DNA of 64,000 bases, taken from assembly GCA_012931725.1 (NCBI GenBank), contig WHSA01000944.1, forward strand, positions 62,001 to 126,000, read 5' to 3'. The translations under genes and the position numbers were made by a program. The notes beneath the pieces were generated by a model. That model was given only the letters and a program-made list of their open reading frames with translations, searched no databases and had not been told where the DNA came from. This DNA comes from Litsea cubeba. Its lineage: Eukaryota > Streptophyta > Magnoliopsida > Laurales > Lauraceae. Positions 10,591-20,494 of this stretch are shown one piece after another (position 1 is the first letter of the stretch; the number at the start of each line of letters is the position of its first letter).

Positions 10591-10718
10591 ATGTATTCAA
10601 TTTATGCAAATCAATGAATGTCATTTCCTCTCAAAAAGTTTCTCTTATTGTTCTAAATCAAGATTGTTCTAAGTCAAGAACCGCGGCAACAACGCAATTC
10701 TCCAGTTCGGCAGGGATT

Positions 10719-10862
10719 TCTCCATTCGTGCGCATCTCGGCCCTCGCGCCAGATAGCCAGCACGGCCCCTGGTGACGAGCCAAGGGGACTTCTCCATTCG
10801 TGCGCATCTCGGCCCACGCGCCAAATGGCCAGCACGGCCCCTGGCGACGAGCCGGAAAGATC
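10719..10862 (+). repeat. Two tandem 72-bp repeats 3' of integrase
   Basis: Two copies start TCTCCATTCGTGCGCATCTC at 10719 and 10791, each running to GACGAGCC. They lie in the non-coding stretch 10591-11262 between the integrase stop and the end of the antisense gene. Nothing else was recognised in that stretch apart from A-rich sequence near 11160-11250. Confidence 0.85.
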
Positions 10863-11892
10863 GCCTTGCCTACATGCCTAATCGCTGGGCGATTGTCTTA
10901 AACAGTTCGATCCTGGACTAAGGCAGCTCGGCACCTGCCGAGCTGACACACTTGTACAAGAATTTTCTTTCTACTATCCGGAAACTCCACTCACTCGCCA
11001 TCGCGACACTCAATTCCCTGGGAACCCTACATCGCATTACGAAGGCTGCGGCTATTAAGCGCGGCTAATCGATCGCGGGCCTGCAAGATGTGGGAATTCG
11101 GCCACACACCCGGAATGAAACACTTTGCACATTCAGATCAAACAAAAGCGCAAGGATGGACACAAAAAGTAACTCTTCATTCGAAATAAAAAAGGTTGTT
11201 ACATTAAAAAGCCAAAAAGGAAAAAATTACAAAAAACAAAAAGGGGAGCGGCGGAGAGAGCTTCAGGCAGCGGGCGCGACCCCATTCGCAGTTGGATTCG
11301 CAGTGGCAGGAGGGACTTCGGAAGTGGAAGCCACGGCCGGAGTCGCGGCAGCAGCTGGCGCCTCAGGAGCAGAAGGGAGGAGTACCGGTTCCAGCTCGGC
11401 CGCGGGGTCCCCCCCAGAGTCTACCTCGGGGATCGACTCAGCCTCGGGACGCGGGTACCCGTCCGGGCTGACATACGCGGGATGATCCCTGGGGACCCCC
11501 GCCTTCTCCAGGGCCGCCTTCCACCCTAACTCCCAGGACGAGACCCGGATGTCGTCGACCTGCGCCGCATACTCCTCGCCGGCCACGTCGACGCCATCCT
11601 GGAAGGCAGCGCTCACTTCGGCTTGATTCTTGAGCTCAAGCTCGGCCCTCTGCCTCTCGAGGTCGGCTATCCTCCTTTCCAGCTTGGCCTCCCTCCTTTT
11701 AACGAAGTCGAAATTCGACTTCATCTTATCGAGATCGGCGAAGAGGGACTGGTGCGTCTCCTCATACTCCCTCACCCTTGCCTGTCCCTCCTCCAGGGAC
11801 TTCTTCTGCTGCTCGCAGCTGGCCTGGAGCCGCTTGAGCTCGCTATGGCACTTCTGGACTCGCGATACCGAGACCTGTGCCATCTGCACGAT

Positions 11893-11984
11893 CTGCGAAG
11901 AAAACCAAACGTCCCGTGAGCAAAAGCTATAGCCAAAGGAATAGTCAAAAGAAAGAATAAACGATTGAAAGTTGCCGCACTTAC
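11893..11984 (-). other. Predicted intron in the antisense gene
   Basis: On the minus strand it opens GTAAGTGCGG and closes TTTTCTTCGCAG. Its removal joins QMKASLS to IVQMAQVS in frame and unites the two coiled-coil-side reading frames. Confidence 0.75.
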
Positions 11985-12814
11985 GCTCAAGCTCGCCTTC
12001 ATCTGCGAAGCCAGCAGGGAGATGTCATCCATCTCATCGTGCTTCTCCATGTCCCGCGGTAGAGCGCAGGCACTGCCCAGGCAGGCGATCACCAGGGGCC
12101 CCCCGGAGAGACGGTCCTCTACCGTCATCGGTTTCCCGGGCTAGAGCATAAAGCTCGGCCTCCAAGGGGCAGGAGAAGCCCGCGTCGACATCCCGCCACT
12201 CGAAGACTCCCCCGCGGAGCCTTCGACCCTGGCCCTTTTTCTGGCCAGGTCGTCCCCCTGCGAGGCTAGGGGAGAGGCGACCACGGATGTGCTAGGCCCG
12301 GCCGCGGAATGGGGCATCGGCGTCCGCGCTGGAGGAGGCGCGGAGGAAGATGAAGGTGCGCTCGACGAAGGAGGCGCGCGGGAGGAGGGCACGGCGCCTC
12401 GACCTCTGCCCCCAACGGGCAGGGCCTTGAGGTTTTTGAAGACCGATTTCGGGCGGGTCCTGTCCATTGCGTCCTCAGAGTCGCTCTCTGACGACAGAAT
12501 GATCCTTCCGATTGTCTCGGCGTCGTCCTCCTCGGATCCCGAAGTAGATGCCTCGGAATTGGATGCAGCACGGTCCTCAGAGTCGGCCGCGATCCGCTCT
12601 TCCTCTCCATTACCTTCCTCCTCTACTTCCGCCGCGGCTAGCATGCGGTGAGCAATGTGCTTCTTGCTCCTGTAACCGCGGTACCTAGGCTCGTACCCCA
12701 GCAGCTTCCATGCCGACCTATCCTCGTGGCCGTGGTAGCTCTCCAAGGCGCGGATCCAAGCCTTGTTCAATTTCCAGCCGTCCCGGGAAGCAGCCGCTCT
12801 CCTCTGACGAACAC

Positions 12815-12895
12815 CTACAAGAGCAAACGAAAAACATGAGCCCGGCAATACGAAGAAACGCAAGAAGTGAAAAGGTGTGCTAAGGCTGTAATTAC
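12815..12895 (-). other. Predicted in-frame intron in the antisense gene
   Basis: On the minus strand it opens GTAATTACAG and closes TTTGCTCTTGTAG. It is 81 bp with no stop, so the unspliced frame stays open but encodes a hydrophobic, Phe-rich stretch unlike its surroundings; splicing joins HFGTPPS to VRQRRA. Confidence 0.65.
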
Positions 12896-13446
12896 TTGGA
12901 GGGGTGCCGAAGTGACGAGGGATCTTGAAATTTCTTTCCGCGATGGCCTCGTCATCGCTGAACTCCCAGTTGCCCGTGACCATCAGACGGTCGTCCCCGG
13001 CATATTTATTGGAGTCCTCCAGGGCTTGTACAAACGGCCTCCGACTCGGCTTGATGCGGAGGTAGTACATATCCTTCCCAGACTTACAGATATCGTAGGC
13101 GTCCTCGATATCGTGGACGCCGAGATCGATGCCCAAGATTGAATTAAGAGCATCCGTGCCCATTACAATCTTGAAACTATTGGGCATCAATTGGCAGGGG
13201 CAAAGGTTCCATGCCCTGAGGCACTTCCTAAGCAGAGGGCGGAGGGGGAACCTAACCCCGCCCTCGATTATGGCCACTAAAGGAAACGGCATCCAGCCGT
13301 TGTAAAAATCGCCTAGGATGCAGGCAGCTAGAGGGGCCGCCATGACTTGGACCCCATCCGGGATGCTGTACTTAGCCCTGAGATCGGCTAATCCCCTCTC
13401 GGACTCTACCCAATGACTAAAAATGCCCATCCCTCGAATGAAAAAG

Positions 13447-13541
13447 CTAGAAGAAAGGGAGAATGCGCTGGAAGGGAAGGAAAACCCTAGACAGAACCTT
13501 AGGAAGCAGAATGAAACAAGGATGAAAGGGAGGAAACTTAC
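13447..13541 (-). other. Possible 5'-leader intron of the antisense gene
   Basis: A GTAAGTTTCC donor at 13541 and a CCTTTCTTCTAG acceptor ending at 13447 lie between the antisense TATA box and the proposed ATG at 13430. Leader introns often raise expression of plant genes; that role here is inference. Confidence 0.5.
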
Positions 13542-13770
13542 GAAAAGGACGAACAACAGAACAAAGCCCCGGCAGCACCTCTCTCCGGCGAAAAATCTGG
13601 AAAATCCCTGCAACGGTTTCTCCCAAAAGACGAAGGCAGGGAAGGAGGAAGAGGACTCTGGAAGCGAAGGCGAAAGCAAGGAAGAAGAGCTTCAGAAACG
13701 AGAGCAAAACAGAGAGACAGAGTTTCGGAGTGAAGATGAAGAAGAAGGATGAAAGGAAAGAGGCGCCCCC

Positions 13771-13779
13771 TACTTATAG
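13771..13779 (-). promoter_or_regulatory. TATA box for the antisense gene
   Basis: The minus strand reads AGCTATAAGTAGGGGGCGCC, with the box CTATAAGTA at 13771-13779. A CT-rich leader follows, and the proposed coding start lies about 340 bp downstream. The element therefore seems to carry a promoter outside its LTRs, pointing against its own transcript. Confidence 0.6.
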
Positions 13780-14120
13780 CTGAAAGTAGGGCGCCTAATC
13801 ATGGCGCCTTTTCGAATTTCGAAGAAGGCACGTCTTTTCGCTGCGCGCGCCGTCATGAAAAGACGGGCCAGCCAAACTAAAGGAGACACGTGGAAGCGCC
13901 AGCCTGTTTTTCGTGCGCCATTTAATGCCGTGGACACCGAAGCGACGGCGATCAGAGATAAGTACAAAGAGGCTGCGCGGCGTTAAATGGGATTTCGAAA
14001 GCCATGAGCCGTTTGGACTTCCTCCGGATTCGAACACAAGGGCATTGCGGCATCCCGGCATTTTCCCTGCGAGTCCTTGTCCGCTTCCGACCTCAAAGAG
14101 TTGGGATACTCTGAGAGCTC

Positions 14121-14137
14121 AAAAGCTGGGGGGCAAT
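14121..14137 (+). other. Polypurine tract of the Tat element
   Basis: AAAAGCTGGGGGGCAAT directly precedes the 3' LTR. The stretch 13790-14120 before it, upstream of the antisense promoter, contains no recognised gene. Confidence 0.8.
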
Positions 14138-14882
14138 TGTGTGGGGGCATTTCCACTAAGCCAAAATCAAAATCTAATCCCGATCCCAAGAGCTAAATCT
14201 CACCCCCACTTGGCCGAAACGGGTCGCGGCTAAAGGGTCGCGGCACGCGCCGAGATGAGCACCCCCGAGGTCAGGTGTCGCGAGGCATTGTACACCGACT
14301 TCGGCACGGCAGATTTGACAGACGCTGATGGGACTGTCGACAAGATAGAGGCACGTACTCAGGCGTGCCCTGCAGACCATCATTACTGATAAAACGGCGT
14401 ATACAGAACACGTGCGCCCCCAGGGCATGGCTCCGGGCCAGGCCCGATGGGACCTAGCCCAAAAGTCAGAACCGCCGCCTGACCCGGCAAGGTTAGCATT
14501 TAATGAAGCATGGGTAGGTGAGGCAGCATTTAATGCATTATGGGCTGAGTGGATGGAGCCACTCAAGTGGCCAGCCCAATCTTGGAACTCGCCCACACTA
14601 GTAATCTCCATCGCCTATAAATAGCATCTCCATCTCCATTTTAAGGTACGCTACCCATAACACACGGACTCACTCTGCAATTTTCTCTCCATCTCCCTCA
14701 TTTAGTCCCTGAACTAATTTAAGCATCGGAGAGCCTTGCACTGCCTGCAGCCAGGGTCCTCTGACTTGTTTTCCTCTCTTCCTCCTCAGGTTCAGTCAGA
14801 ATCACGATCGTCGCCCTCCAAATCAGTCAAGACAAGAAGTCCTAACCCCAGATCCAAAGTCCGTAATTTTTAGGTACTTACA
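14138..14882 (+). repeat. 3' LTR of the Tat element
   Basis: Starts TGTGTGGGGGCATTTCC and ends GGTACTTACA, followed by the target duplication ACCCT. A TATA box lies at 14615-14623. Confidence 0.95.
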
Positions 14883-15895
14883 ACCCTTTACAAAGAATGG
14901 TCAAGTTTCCTCCAAATCAGCTTACAAAATTATTTCTAGTAATGCGACTCCGCGAGGTAAGATCACTTATGAATGCTAGACTTAGTAAGGTTTCCCTCTA
15001 TGTTCCATATGTAACCTTAAAAATTGATCTACGGACATGCCCTGTTCATGGGGGCATTGTTAGAAATGTATGATTTGTATCTCAATTGGGATTGCTCTCT
15101 CACAACATTCCTTAGGAAGGGCTGGTGGATTAGTGGGTGAAATGTATCGAACCTATCCAATCATCTCTTCTTGGTGAAACTTACTCCGTGCGAGCTTGGG
15201 CTGTGGCCTTATTGTGGGCCATTTGAAAGGCTAGTAATGAACTCCTATTTAATGGTTCCAAGCTAAATCCACAAAATATTATTTTGAGGGCAAAATACAT
15301 GCTCCGTAAAAATTTAGAGGAGGTTTCCATGTTACTAAGGTAGCTAAAGGCCAACCCATACGATCCTCAGTTGAGATGCACAGATGAGGTTTTTATTTTC
15401 ACAGATGCGCCTTTTCTAAAGCAAAGGGGGAAATTGCCTTTGGTTTTAATTTTTTTTTTAAATGGTTCTCTCGTGGTTGCAGGCGCGATAAGGGGTCCTT
15501 GGATACGGACATCTAAGGAAGCAAAAAAGGGGGCGATTCTCCGAGCAATGACCATAGCAAGAGCTTTGGGACTTTCCAGGACCCACATTTTGTCGGTTGC
15601 TATTGAAATCAAAGAAGCTACTAATGGAGTAGAGGATTGGTCTATTGGCCATTGGATTTTGGACATTCATAGATTTGTTTCGTACTTTGATAAAGTTTGT
15701 TTTAGTCATATTTCCAGGGACCTTAATGTTGTAGTCCATAAGGCTGCTAGATTCTGTCGCCTGTGTCAAGGTTGTGCCGTGGACTGTTCCCTTCCTAGAA
15801 TGGCTATCTGGATCCATGCCTGGTGTATAGTTGTTTTGATGTCTTCTGTTCGCTTTGTTTGATTAATGATAGTTTACTATACCAAGAAAAGAAAA
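14883..15895 (+). pseudogene. LINE (L1-type) 3' end: zinc-binding RT tail and RNase H
   Basis: Straight after the Tat element the frame reads PFTKNGQVSSKSAYKI, the start of the zinc-binding region that follows L1-type reverse transcriptases in plants. After decayed sequence, 15371-15862 encodes a plant LINE RNase H-like domain: FTDAP, AGAIRGPW, EAKKGAILRAMTIARALG, then FSHISRDLNVVVHKAARF. Loss of the canonical Asp/Glu pattern and several stops between 14950 and 15370 mark it as dead. The A-rich tail near 15880-15895 may be the LINE 3' end. The upstream part is at 3890-3978, on the other side of the Tat insertion. Confidence 0.75.
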
Positions 15896-15952
15896 ACTAT
15901 TGATGTTGATCGACCACTTCAATTTTTTTTTATCTTAAAATATAATAATAAT

Positions 15953-16417
15953 TGATGAGTCAGGCCCAAGTGGCCTAGAATATGATGAGCCAGATCCAAA
16001 TCCACCAGGGAAGCCCAGGTCCAGATCCACGGAGTGACCAAGTCAAGACAGGCATCTACGTCGCTTTGGAAGCAGTCCCGCTTCTACCAATTCCTGCGGA
16101 GAATATCTCACCTGCCTCCACCTGGCCCGTCCCTCGAGGACAGCTCTGAGGCTCCAAAGAGAAGTCGTCCCCATCTGTTAGAGGAGGACTATAAATAGAG
16201 GAGCCCTCTTATCACTGAGAGAAGGAACATCTTACTCTCTCTCTCTCTCGCTTGTAATCCACCTTATCAATAAAAGATCACCATATTCAAAGTGGACGTA
16301 GGTCATACAGACCGAACCACTATAAATTCCCCCTCTCTCTCTCATTTATTTACTACATTTTCACCTAGCGTTTATTACTTGACCGGTGGTGTCCGAAACC
16401 TATTTTTGGCATCATCA
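15953..16417 (+). repeat. 5' LTR of the LARD-like element
   Basis: Begins TGATGAGTCAGG and ends TTTTTGGCATCATCA. TATA box at 16189-16197 (CTATAAATA); a candidate polyadenylation signal AATAAA near 16270. Confidence 0.95.
16189..16197 (+). promoter_or_regulatory. TATA box in the LARD-like 5' LTR
   Basis: CTATAAATAGAGGAGCCC; the right LTR repeats it at 19112-19120. The intact copy in a near-identical LTR suggests the promoter could still work. Confidence 0.7.
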
Positions 16418-16438
16418 GTTTGGCGCCGTCTGTGGGAA
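16418..16438 (+). other. Primer-binding site of the LARD-like element
   Basis: GTTTGGCGCCGTCTGTGGGAA follows the LTR's terminal CA. It is shared with the Tat element at 4725. Confidence 0.85.
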
Positions 16439-16470
16439 CGTATTAAAGTTCTCATCCGTCTTCTCAAGTT

Positions 16471-16640
16471 ATGGTGATCACGACGAGATCAACTAGGCGA
16501 GCAGAGGGCGAGGATGATCTCCACCGACTAATCCTCCCCCAAATGCTCCCACTCCTCAACAAATGTTGGAGACCATTCAACAGCCTACAACTCCTGCTCG
16601 CAGGGCAATGAGGAACACAGCTCGGAGGAGTACTGCCTGA
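16471..16640 (+). pseudogene. Short gag N-terminus remnant
   Basis: ATG at 16471 opens MVITTRSTRRAEGED, a basic start like those of plant Ty3 gag proteins. After a one-base shift the frame continues PTPQQMLETIQQP and ends at a TGA at 16638-16640. It is about 55 codons in all, with no capsid or zinc-finger region, so it cannot make a particle. It may survive because RNA packaging signals overlap the 5' end; that is inference. It could also be chance coding-like sequence. Confidence 0.4.
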
Positions 16641-16809
16641 AGTACCGCATCTAGGATATCCAACTGCTCCACGTCGGGAGCACCTCACCTAAGCGCCCAA
16701 CCCTATGGCGCAGAAACCCCGGGCGCCCAGAAGAGATCCAAGCACCCGCCATCTATCCTCTCTGCAAACAGAAAAGTGAGCCTACCAAGTTGCCCTACGC
16801 AAAGGGGGT

Positions 16810-17830
16810 CCGGGGGTGTCCCCCGGCGGGGGTCGAGCTGACCGGTCAGCTCGCGGGGGCCCAGGGGGCAGCGCCCCCGAAAAAAGAAAAAAAAAAAAAG
16901 GAATACACGTCCGCCACGGGATCAGACTGCCTCGGGCGCCCAAGTCCCTCGGCGCCCAAAGCATCCCTCGGGCGCCCCGGACTCCCCCGGGCGCCCAAGT
17001 CCTTCTCTCCTCGCCCTTGCTGCTCGCCCAGGGGGCCCCTCGTCCTCGCCCAGCACTGCCAGCGCGCCGCCCGGGCCCGCTCCTCCCTCGCCCAGCGCTG
17101 CCAGCGCGCCGCCCGCGGGGCCAGCTCCTCCCTCGCCCGCGGCTGCCTCTGCCGCGACGCCCAGGGGCTGGGCGCCTCCCGCTGCCGCGACGCCCGGCGC
17201 CCCTGCGCCCGCTGCCGCGGCGCCCGGCGCCCCTGCTCCCGCTGCCGCGACGCCCGGCGCCCCTGCGCCCGATGCCGCGGCGCCCGGCGCCCCTGCGCCC
17301 GCTGCCGCGGCGCCCGGCGCCCCTGCTCCCGCTGCCGCGACGCCCCCAGCGTCCCTGCGCCCGCTGCCGCGCCGCCCGGCGCCCCTGCGCCCGCTGCCGC
17401 GGCGCCCGGCGCCCCTGCGCCCGCTGCCGCGACGCCCGCCAGTGTCCCTGCGCCCGCTGCCCGCGGCGCCCGGCGCCCCTGCGCCCGCTGCCGCGGCGCC
17501 CGGCGCCCCTGCCCCGCTGCCGCGACGCCCGGCGCCCCTGCGCCCGCTGCCGCGGCGCCCGGCGCCCCTGCTCCCGCTGCCGCGACGCCCGGCGCCCCTG
17601 CTCCCGCTGCCGCGCGACGCCCGGCGCCCCTGCGCCCGCTGCCGCGGCGCCCGGCGCCCCTGCTCCCGCTGCCGCGACGCCCGGCGCCCCTGCGCCCGCT
17701 GCCGCGGCGCCCGGCGCCCTGCCTCCCTCTGCCGCGACGCCCGCGGGCTGGGCGCCCCTTGCGGCGCCCAGCGCCGCCGCGCCTCCCTCTGCCGCGACGC
17801 CCACGGGCTGGAAGCCCGGGCTCCGCCCGC
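16810..17830 (+). repeat. GC-rich minisatellite, about 30-bp period (Ala/Pro/Gly coding potential on both strands)
   Basis: Between about 17150 and 17740 a 30-bp unit built around GCGCCCGGCGCCCCTGCGCC recurs some 18 to 20 times, alternating between CTGCCGCGA and CTGCCGCGG ends, with indels that shift register. Flanking sequence (16810-17150, 17740-17830) is equally GC-rich with looser repeats. Two plus frames and one minus frame remain open for about 1.2 kb each, because A/T-containing stop codons hardly occur. The encoded Ala-Pro-Gly repeats look compositional rather than selected. GGCGCC is self-complementary, so the RNA could form strong hairpins. Confidence 0.85.
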
Positions 17831-18050
17831 CAGCGCCATCAGCCACGCCATCCTCTCCTTCAACCTCGCCTAGTGCTCCTTGCGCGATTGCTGCAGTCCG
17901 CTCAACAACGGTCTCCGTCTGTTTTTTCTCTACTGCACCCATCATTACAGCTACTTGCACACTCTTCTCATTCCCTTGGGATGATTTTCTCTCTCTTGGA
18001 TGTTCCATTTGGATGAATCATCTCGCGGATCGCCCTACGTGGTGACCTAC

Positions 18051-18430
18051 CTCTGCACTGTTTTTAAACAGGCAGCCTATCTCCAGCTTAGCGGCTCTCT
18101 CCCGGGTCGCCAAAAAAGCTTGGCCTCTGCACTGTTTTTAAACAGGCAGCCTATCTCCAGCTTAACGGCTCTCTCACGGGTCGCCAAAAAAGCTTGGCCT
18201 CTGCACTGTTTTTAAACAGGCAGCCTATCTCCAGCTTAGCGGCTCTCTCACGGGTCGCTAAAAAAGCTTGGCCTCTGCACTGTTCTTAAACAGGCAGCCT
18301 ATCTCCAGCTTAGCGGCTCTCTCGCGGGTCGCCAAAAAAGCTTGGCCTCTGCACTGTTCTTAAACAGGCAGTCTATATATCCAGCTTAGCTGCCCTCTCG
18401 CGGGTTGCAAAAAACGCTTCGTCTCTGCAC
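18051..18430 (+). repeat. 74-bp tandem repeat, five copies
   Basis: Units begin CTCTGCACTGTT at 18051, 18125, 18199, 18273 and 18347, spaced exactly 74 bp, with a degenerate sixth start at 18423. Each contains TAAACAGGCAG, CCAGCTTAGCGGCTCTCTC and AAAAAAGCTTGG. Copies are nearly identical apart from the last. Downstream is a second duplication: AAACTGCAGATCGGCCGC at about 18685 and 18730 (45-bp spacing). Confidence 0.93.
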
Positions 18431-18875
18431 TGCTCTCAAGCAGGCAAGAAGTCTGCCTCTCTTTCCAGATTGAATGTCAACAATCGGGCCTCAACCGCTC
18501 CCGGATACTAAAGATCCTCCTGGCACCCCAGCTCCCTGCTGGCGCTCCCTGGCGCCCAGCTCCCTGGCACCTTTGCTCCTGGCGCCCAGACTGCTTGTCG
18601 ATCGCCCAGGCCTCTTTCGGGCGCCCAGCCTCCTGCTGCCTGCTTCGTCTGTTGGCGCAACCACCTCCTCTCCGCCTGCACAAGAAACTGCAGATCGGCC
18701 GCTTGGTACCTCGTCCTCTGCTGCACAGCAAACTGCAGATCGGCCGCTTGGTACCTCGTCCTCTGCTCCAACTTTGGGTCTGGGGCATTCTTTTTAGCAA
18801 GTTTTAGGCTCATCTCCTTCTTCTCAAAATGCCCCCCTTTCAAAGCTTCTTTGTGCGCAGGGCATTGGGGGCAAA

Positions 18876-19340
18876 TGATGAGTCAGGCCCAAGTGGCCTA
18901 GAATATGATGAGCCAGATCCAAATCCACCAGGGAAGCCCAGGTCCAGATCCACGGAGTGACCAAGTCAAGACAGGCATCTACGTCGCTTTGGAAGCAGTC
19001 CCGCTTCTACCAATTCCTGCGGAGAATATCTCACCTGCCTCCACCTGGCCCGTCCCTCGAGGACAGCTCTGAGGCTCCAAAGAGAAGTCGTCCCCATCTG
19101 TTAGGGGAGGACTATAAATAGAGGAGCCCTCTTATCACTGAGAGAAGGAACATCTTACTCTCTCTCTCTCTCGCTTGTAATCCACCTTATCAATAAAAGA
19201 TCACCATATTCAAAGTGGACGTAGGTCATACAGACCGAACCACTATAAATTCCCCCCCTCTCTCTCATTTATTTACTACATTTTCACCTAGCGTTTATTA
19301 CTTGACCGGTGGTGTCCGAAACCTATTTTTGGCATCATCA
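18876..19340 (+). repeat. 3' LTR of the LARD-like element
   Basis: Near-identical to 15953-16417; preceded by GCATTGGGGGCAAA and followed by the target duplication ATAAT. Confidence 0.95.
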
Positions 19341-19345
19341 ATAAT

Positions 19346-20494
19346 AATTGTATTATAAAAGTTCTAACTTACCTCTAAAGGTTTTAACTCAAAACTTCTC
19401 ATTTCTTTAATTCGGTAAAGGTCCACTTTAGCCACTACAACGCAATATTCTTACAACAAAACTTACAAAAATATCTAGAGCAGTAATAAATGAAGCAGGG
19501 AGGATTACCAATCCCAATTGACTCTATTGTATTATAAAAGATTTTTGCAGTAAAATCCAAACCTGCCTCAAATAGAATTTGATGCATTGATTTGTGGGAC
19601 CAATCTTAATAGGATTTGGTTTATTGATTAGAACTGTTTCTATATAAGCATGCTTGTTTACATCATATAAGGATCCCAACGATTGAGAATACTACTAAAA
19701 GAATGGTTCAATACCCATGACTTGATTTTGTTTTGGAAGTGCTTTCGACATAGTAAAAATTGCCTTAAAACAAATCCTAATTATTTTTGTTCCCTCGTGT
19801 GTATTTAATTTTGTATGTTACAAAAAAATAAATCTTTTTTCATCTTCCCTTAATTCTATTTGAATAAAAGCAAGGCTATTTGATGCTCATTTTGTAAAAT
19901 TCACTTTTGATCTTTATTTTAAACCACTCATCGCATAAGTCTTATGTATTTTAATGTAAATAGATAGGCCCTTAGACATACATTAGTAATTATAGACATC
20001 TATTTTTAATTTTAAAAAAAGTATAAAATATTTCATTTTTCTTTCAATCAAGTCCTCTCCATAAAAATATTTCGAAACATGACAAAAATATCTTTATATC
20101 ATTTTTCAAATTTCCCCTTTAATTAATAATTTTAGAGAAACGATCAAATTCAACTCAAACGACCTAGTGGAGCCCACTTTAGCGACTTTTTTGCATAGAC
20201 AGTTAAAAAGAAGGATTAACATGGATTCCAAATGATTGAAACTTTGTCATATGGGTATTTTTGTTAGTTTTCAAAAAAAGAATTTATGGAGTACTTCAAT
20301 GAAAGAAATATGGAAAACTATTCCAGTCATCATGTACTTTTTTTAAGATAAGCAAAAAAATTTATACTTTTTTTGAGAGTTTTCCTTAATTTTATTACAA
20401 GTATCCTTTTTTCCCCTTTTATATTTGTGAAATCTATCATTAGCAAGAGTTGAACGAAATTTCTCTTTTTGATTTTTTGGTGCTTATCGCTACT
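19346..20494. other. AT-rich gene-free DNA
   Basis: No coding region, repeat or RNA gene was recognised. The sequence is about 70 percent A/T with many short homopolymers. It continues the DNA that lay next to 15900-15952 before the LARD-like element inserted. Confidence 0.6.

Larger units (their letters stand above)
11263..13430 (-). pseudogene. Antisense, spliced extra gene of the Tat element (Transposase_28-like plus coiled coil)
   Basis: The reading runs from ATG at 13430 (MGIFSHWVESERG) to a stop at 11263, with two predicted introns: 12815-12895 (81 bp) and 11893-11984 (92 bp, GTAAGT donor, TTCTTCGCAG acceptor). Splicing keeps frame across both junctions (phase 1, then phase 0), giving about 664 codons. 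The first part (FPLRPLLRKCLRAWNLCPC, LMPNSFKIVMG) resembles the domain called putative gypsy-type transposon in plants. The middle is Ser/acidic low complexity. The last exon is a coiled coil (VQKCHSELKRLQASCEQQKK to LERRIADLERQRAELELK) and an Ala/Pro tail. A TAG at 12141-12143 interrupts it. Such antisense ORFs are known in Tat-type elements; their role is not known. Confidence 0.75.
3979..14882 (+). mobile_element. Tat-lineage Ty3/gypsy LTR retrotransposon with an antisense extra gene
   Basis: LTRs of 746 and 745 bp (3979-4724 and 14138-14882) begin TG, end CA and differ at roughly ten sites by eye, so the insertion is fairly young. A perfect 5-bp target duplication ACCCT lies at 3974-3978 and 14883-14887. 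The primer site TTGGCGCCGTCTGTGGG follows the left LTR and a purine tract GCTGGGGGGCAA precedes the right one. Internal order is gag, protease, reverse transcriptase, RNase H, integrase, then a long 3' part with an antisense gene, a layout reported for Tat-type elements. Frameshifts and stops in gag-pol make it non-functional alone. It inserted into a LINE. Confidence 0.95.
15953..19340 (+). mobile_element. Non-autonomous LTR retrotransposon (LARD-like) with minisatellite core
   Basis: Two LTRs of exactly 465 bp (15953-16417 and 18876-19340) differ at only two or three bases by eye, so insertion was recent. The target duplication ATAAT is at 15948-15952 and 19341-19345. The primer site TTGGCGCCGTCTGTGGG equals that of the Tat element, and the purine tract GCATTGGGGGCAAA resembles it. 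The 2458-bp interior has no protease, polymerase or integrase: only a 5' gag remnant, a GC-rich 30-bp-period minisatellite and a 74-bp tandem repeat. Mobilisation would depend on proteins from another element, plausibly a Tat-type one. Confidence 0.92.

Noticed and set aside
11090..11485. Plus-strand 131-codon open frame near the integrase 3' region
   Set aside because: It overlaps the Ala/Pro-rich end of the antisense gene; low complexity on both strands explains it.
16782..18045. Three overlapping open frames of about 408 codons (two plus, one minus) encoding Ala/Pro/Gly/Arg-rich proteins
   Set aside because: All are open because the GC-rich minisatellite contains almost no stop trinucleotides. 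Frames slip with unit indels and none has a recognisable domain, so none is called as a gene.
18051..18430. CRISPR-like spaced repeats
   Set aside because: The units are contiguous tandem repeats without variable spacers, in a plant retroelement.
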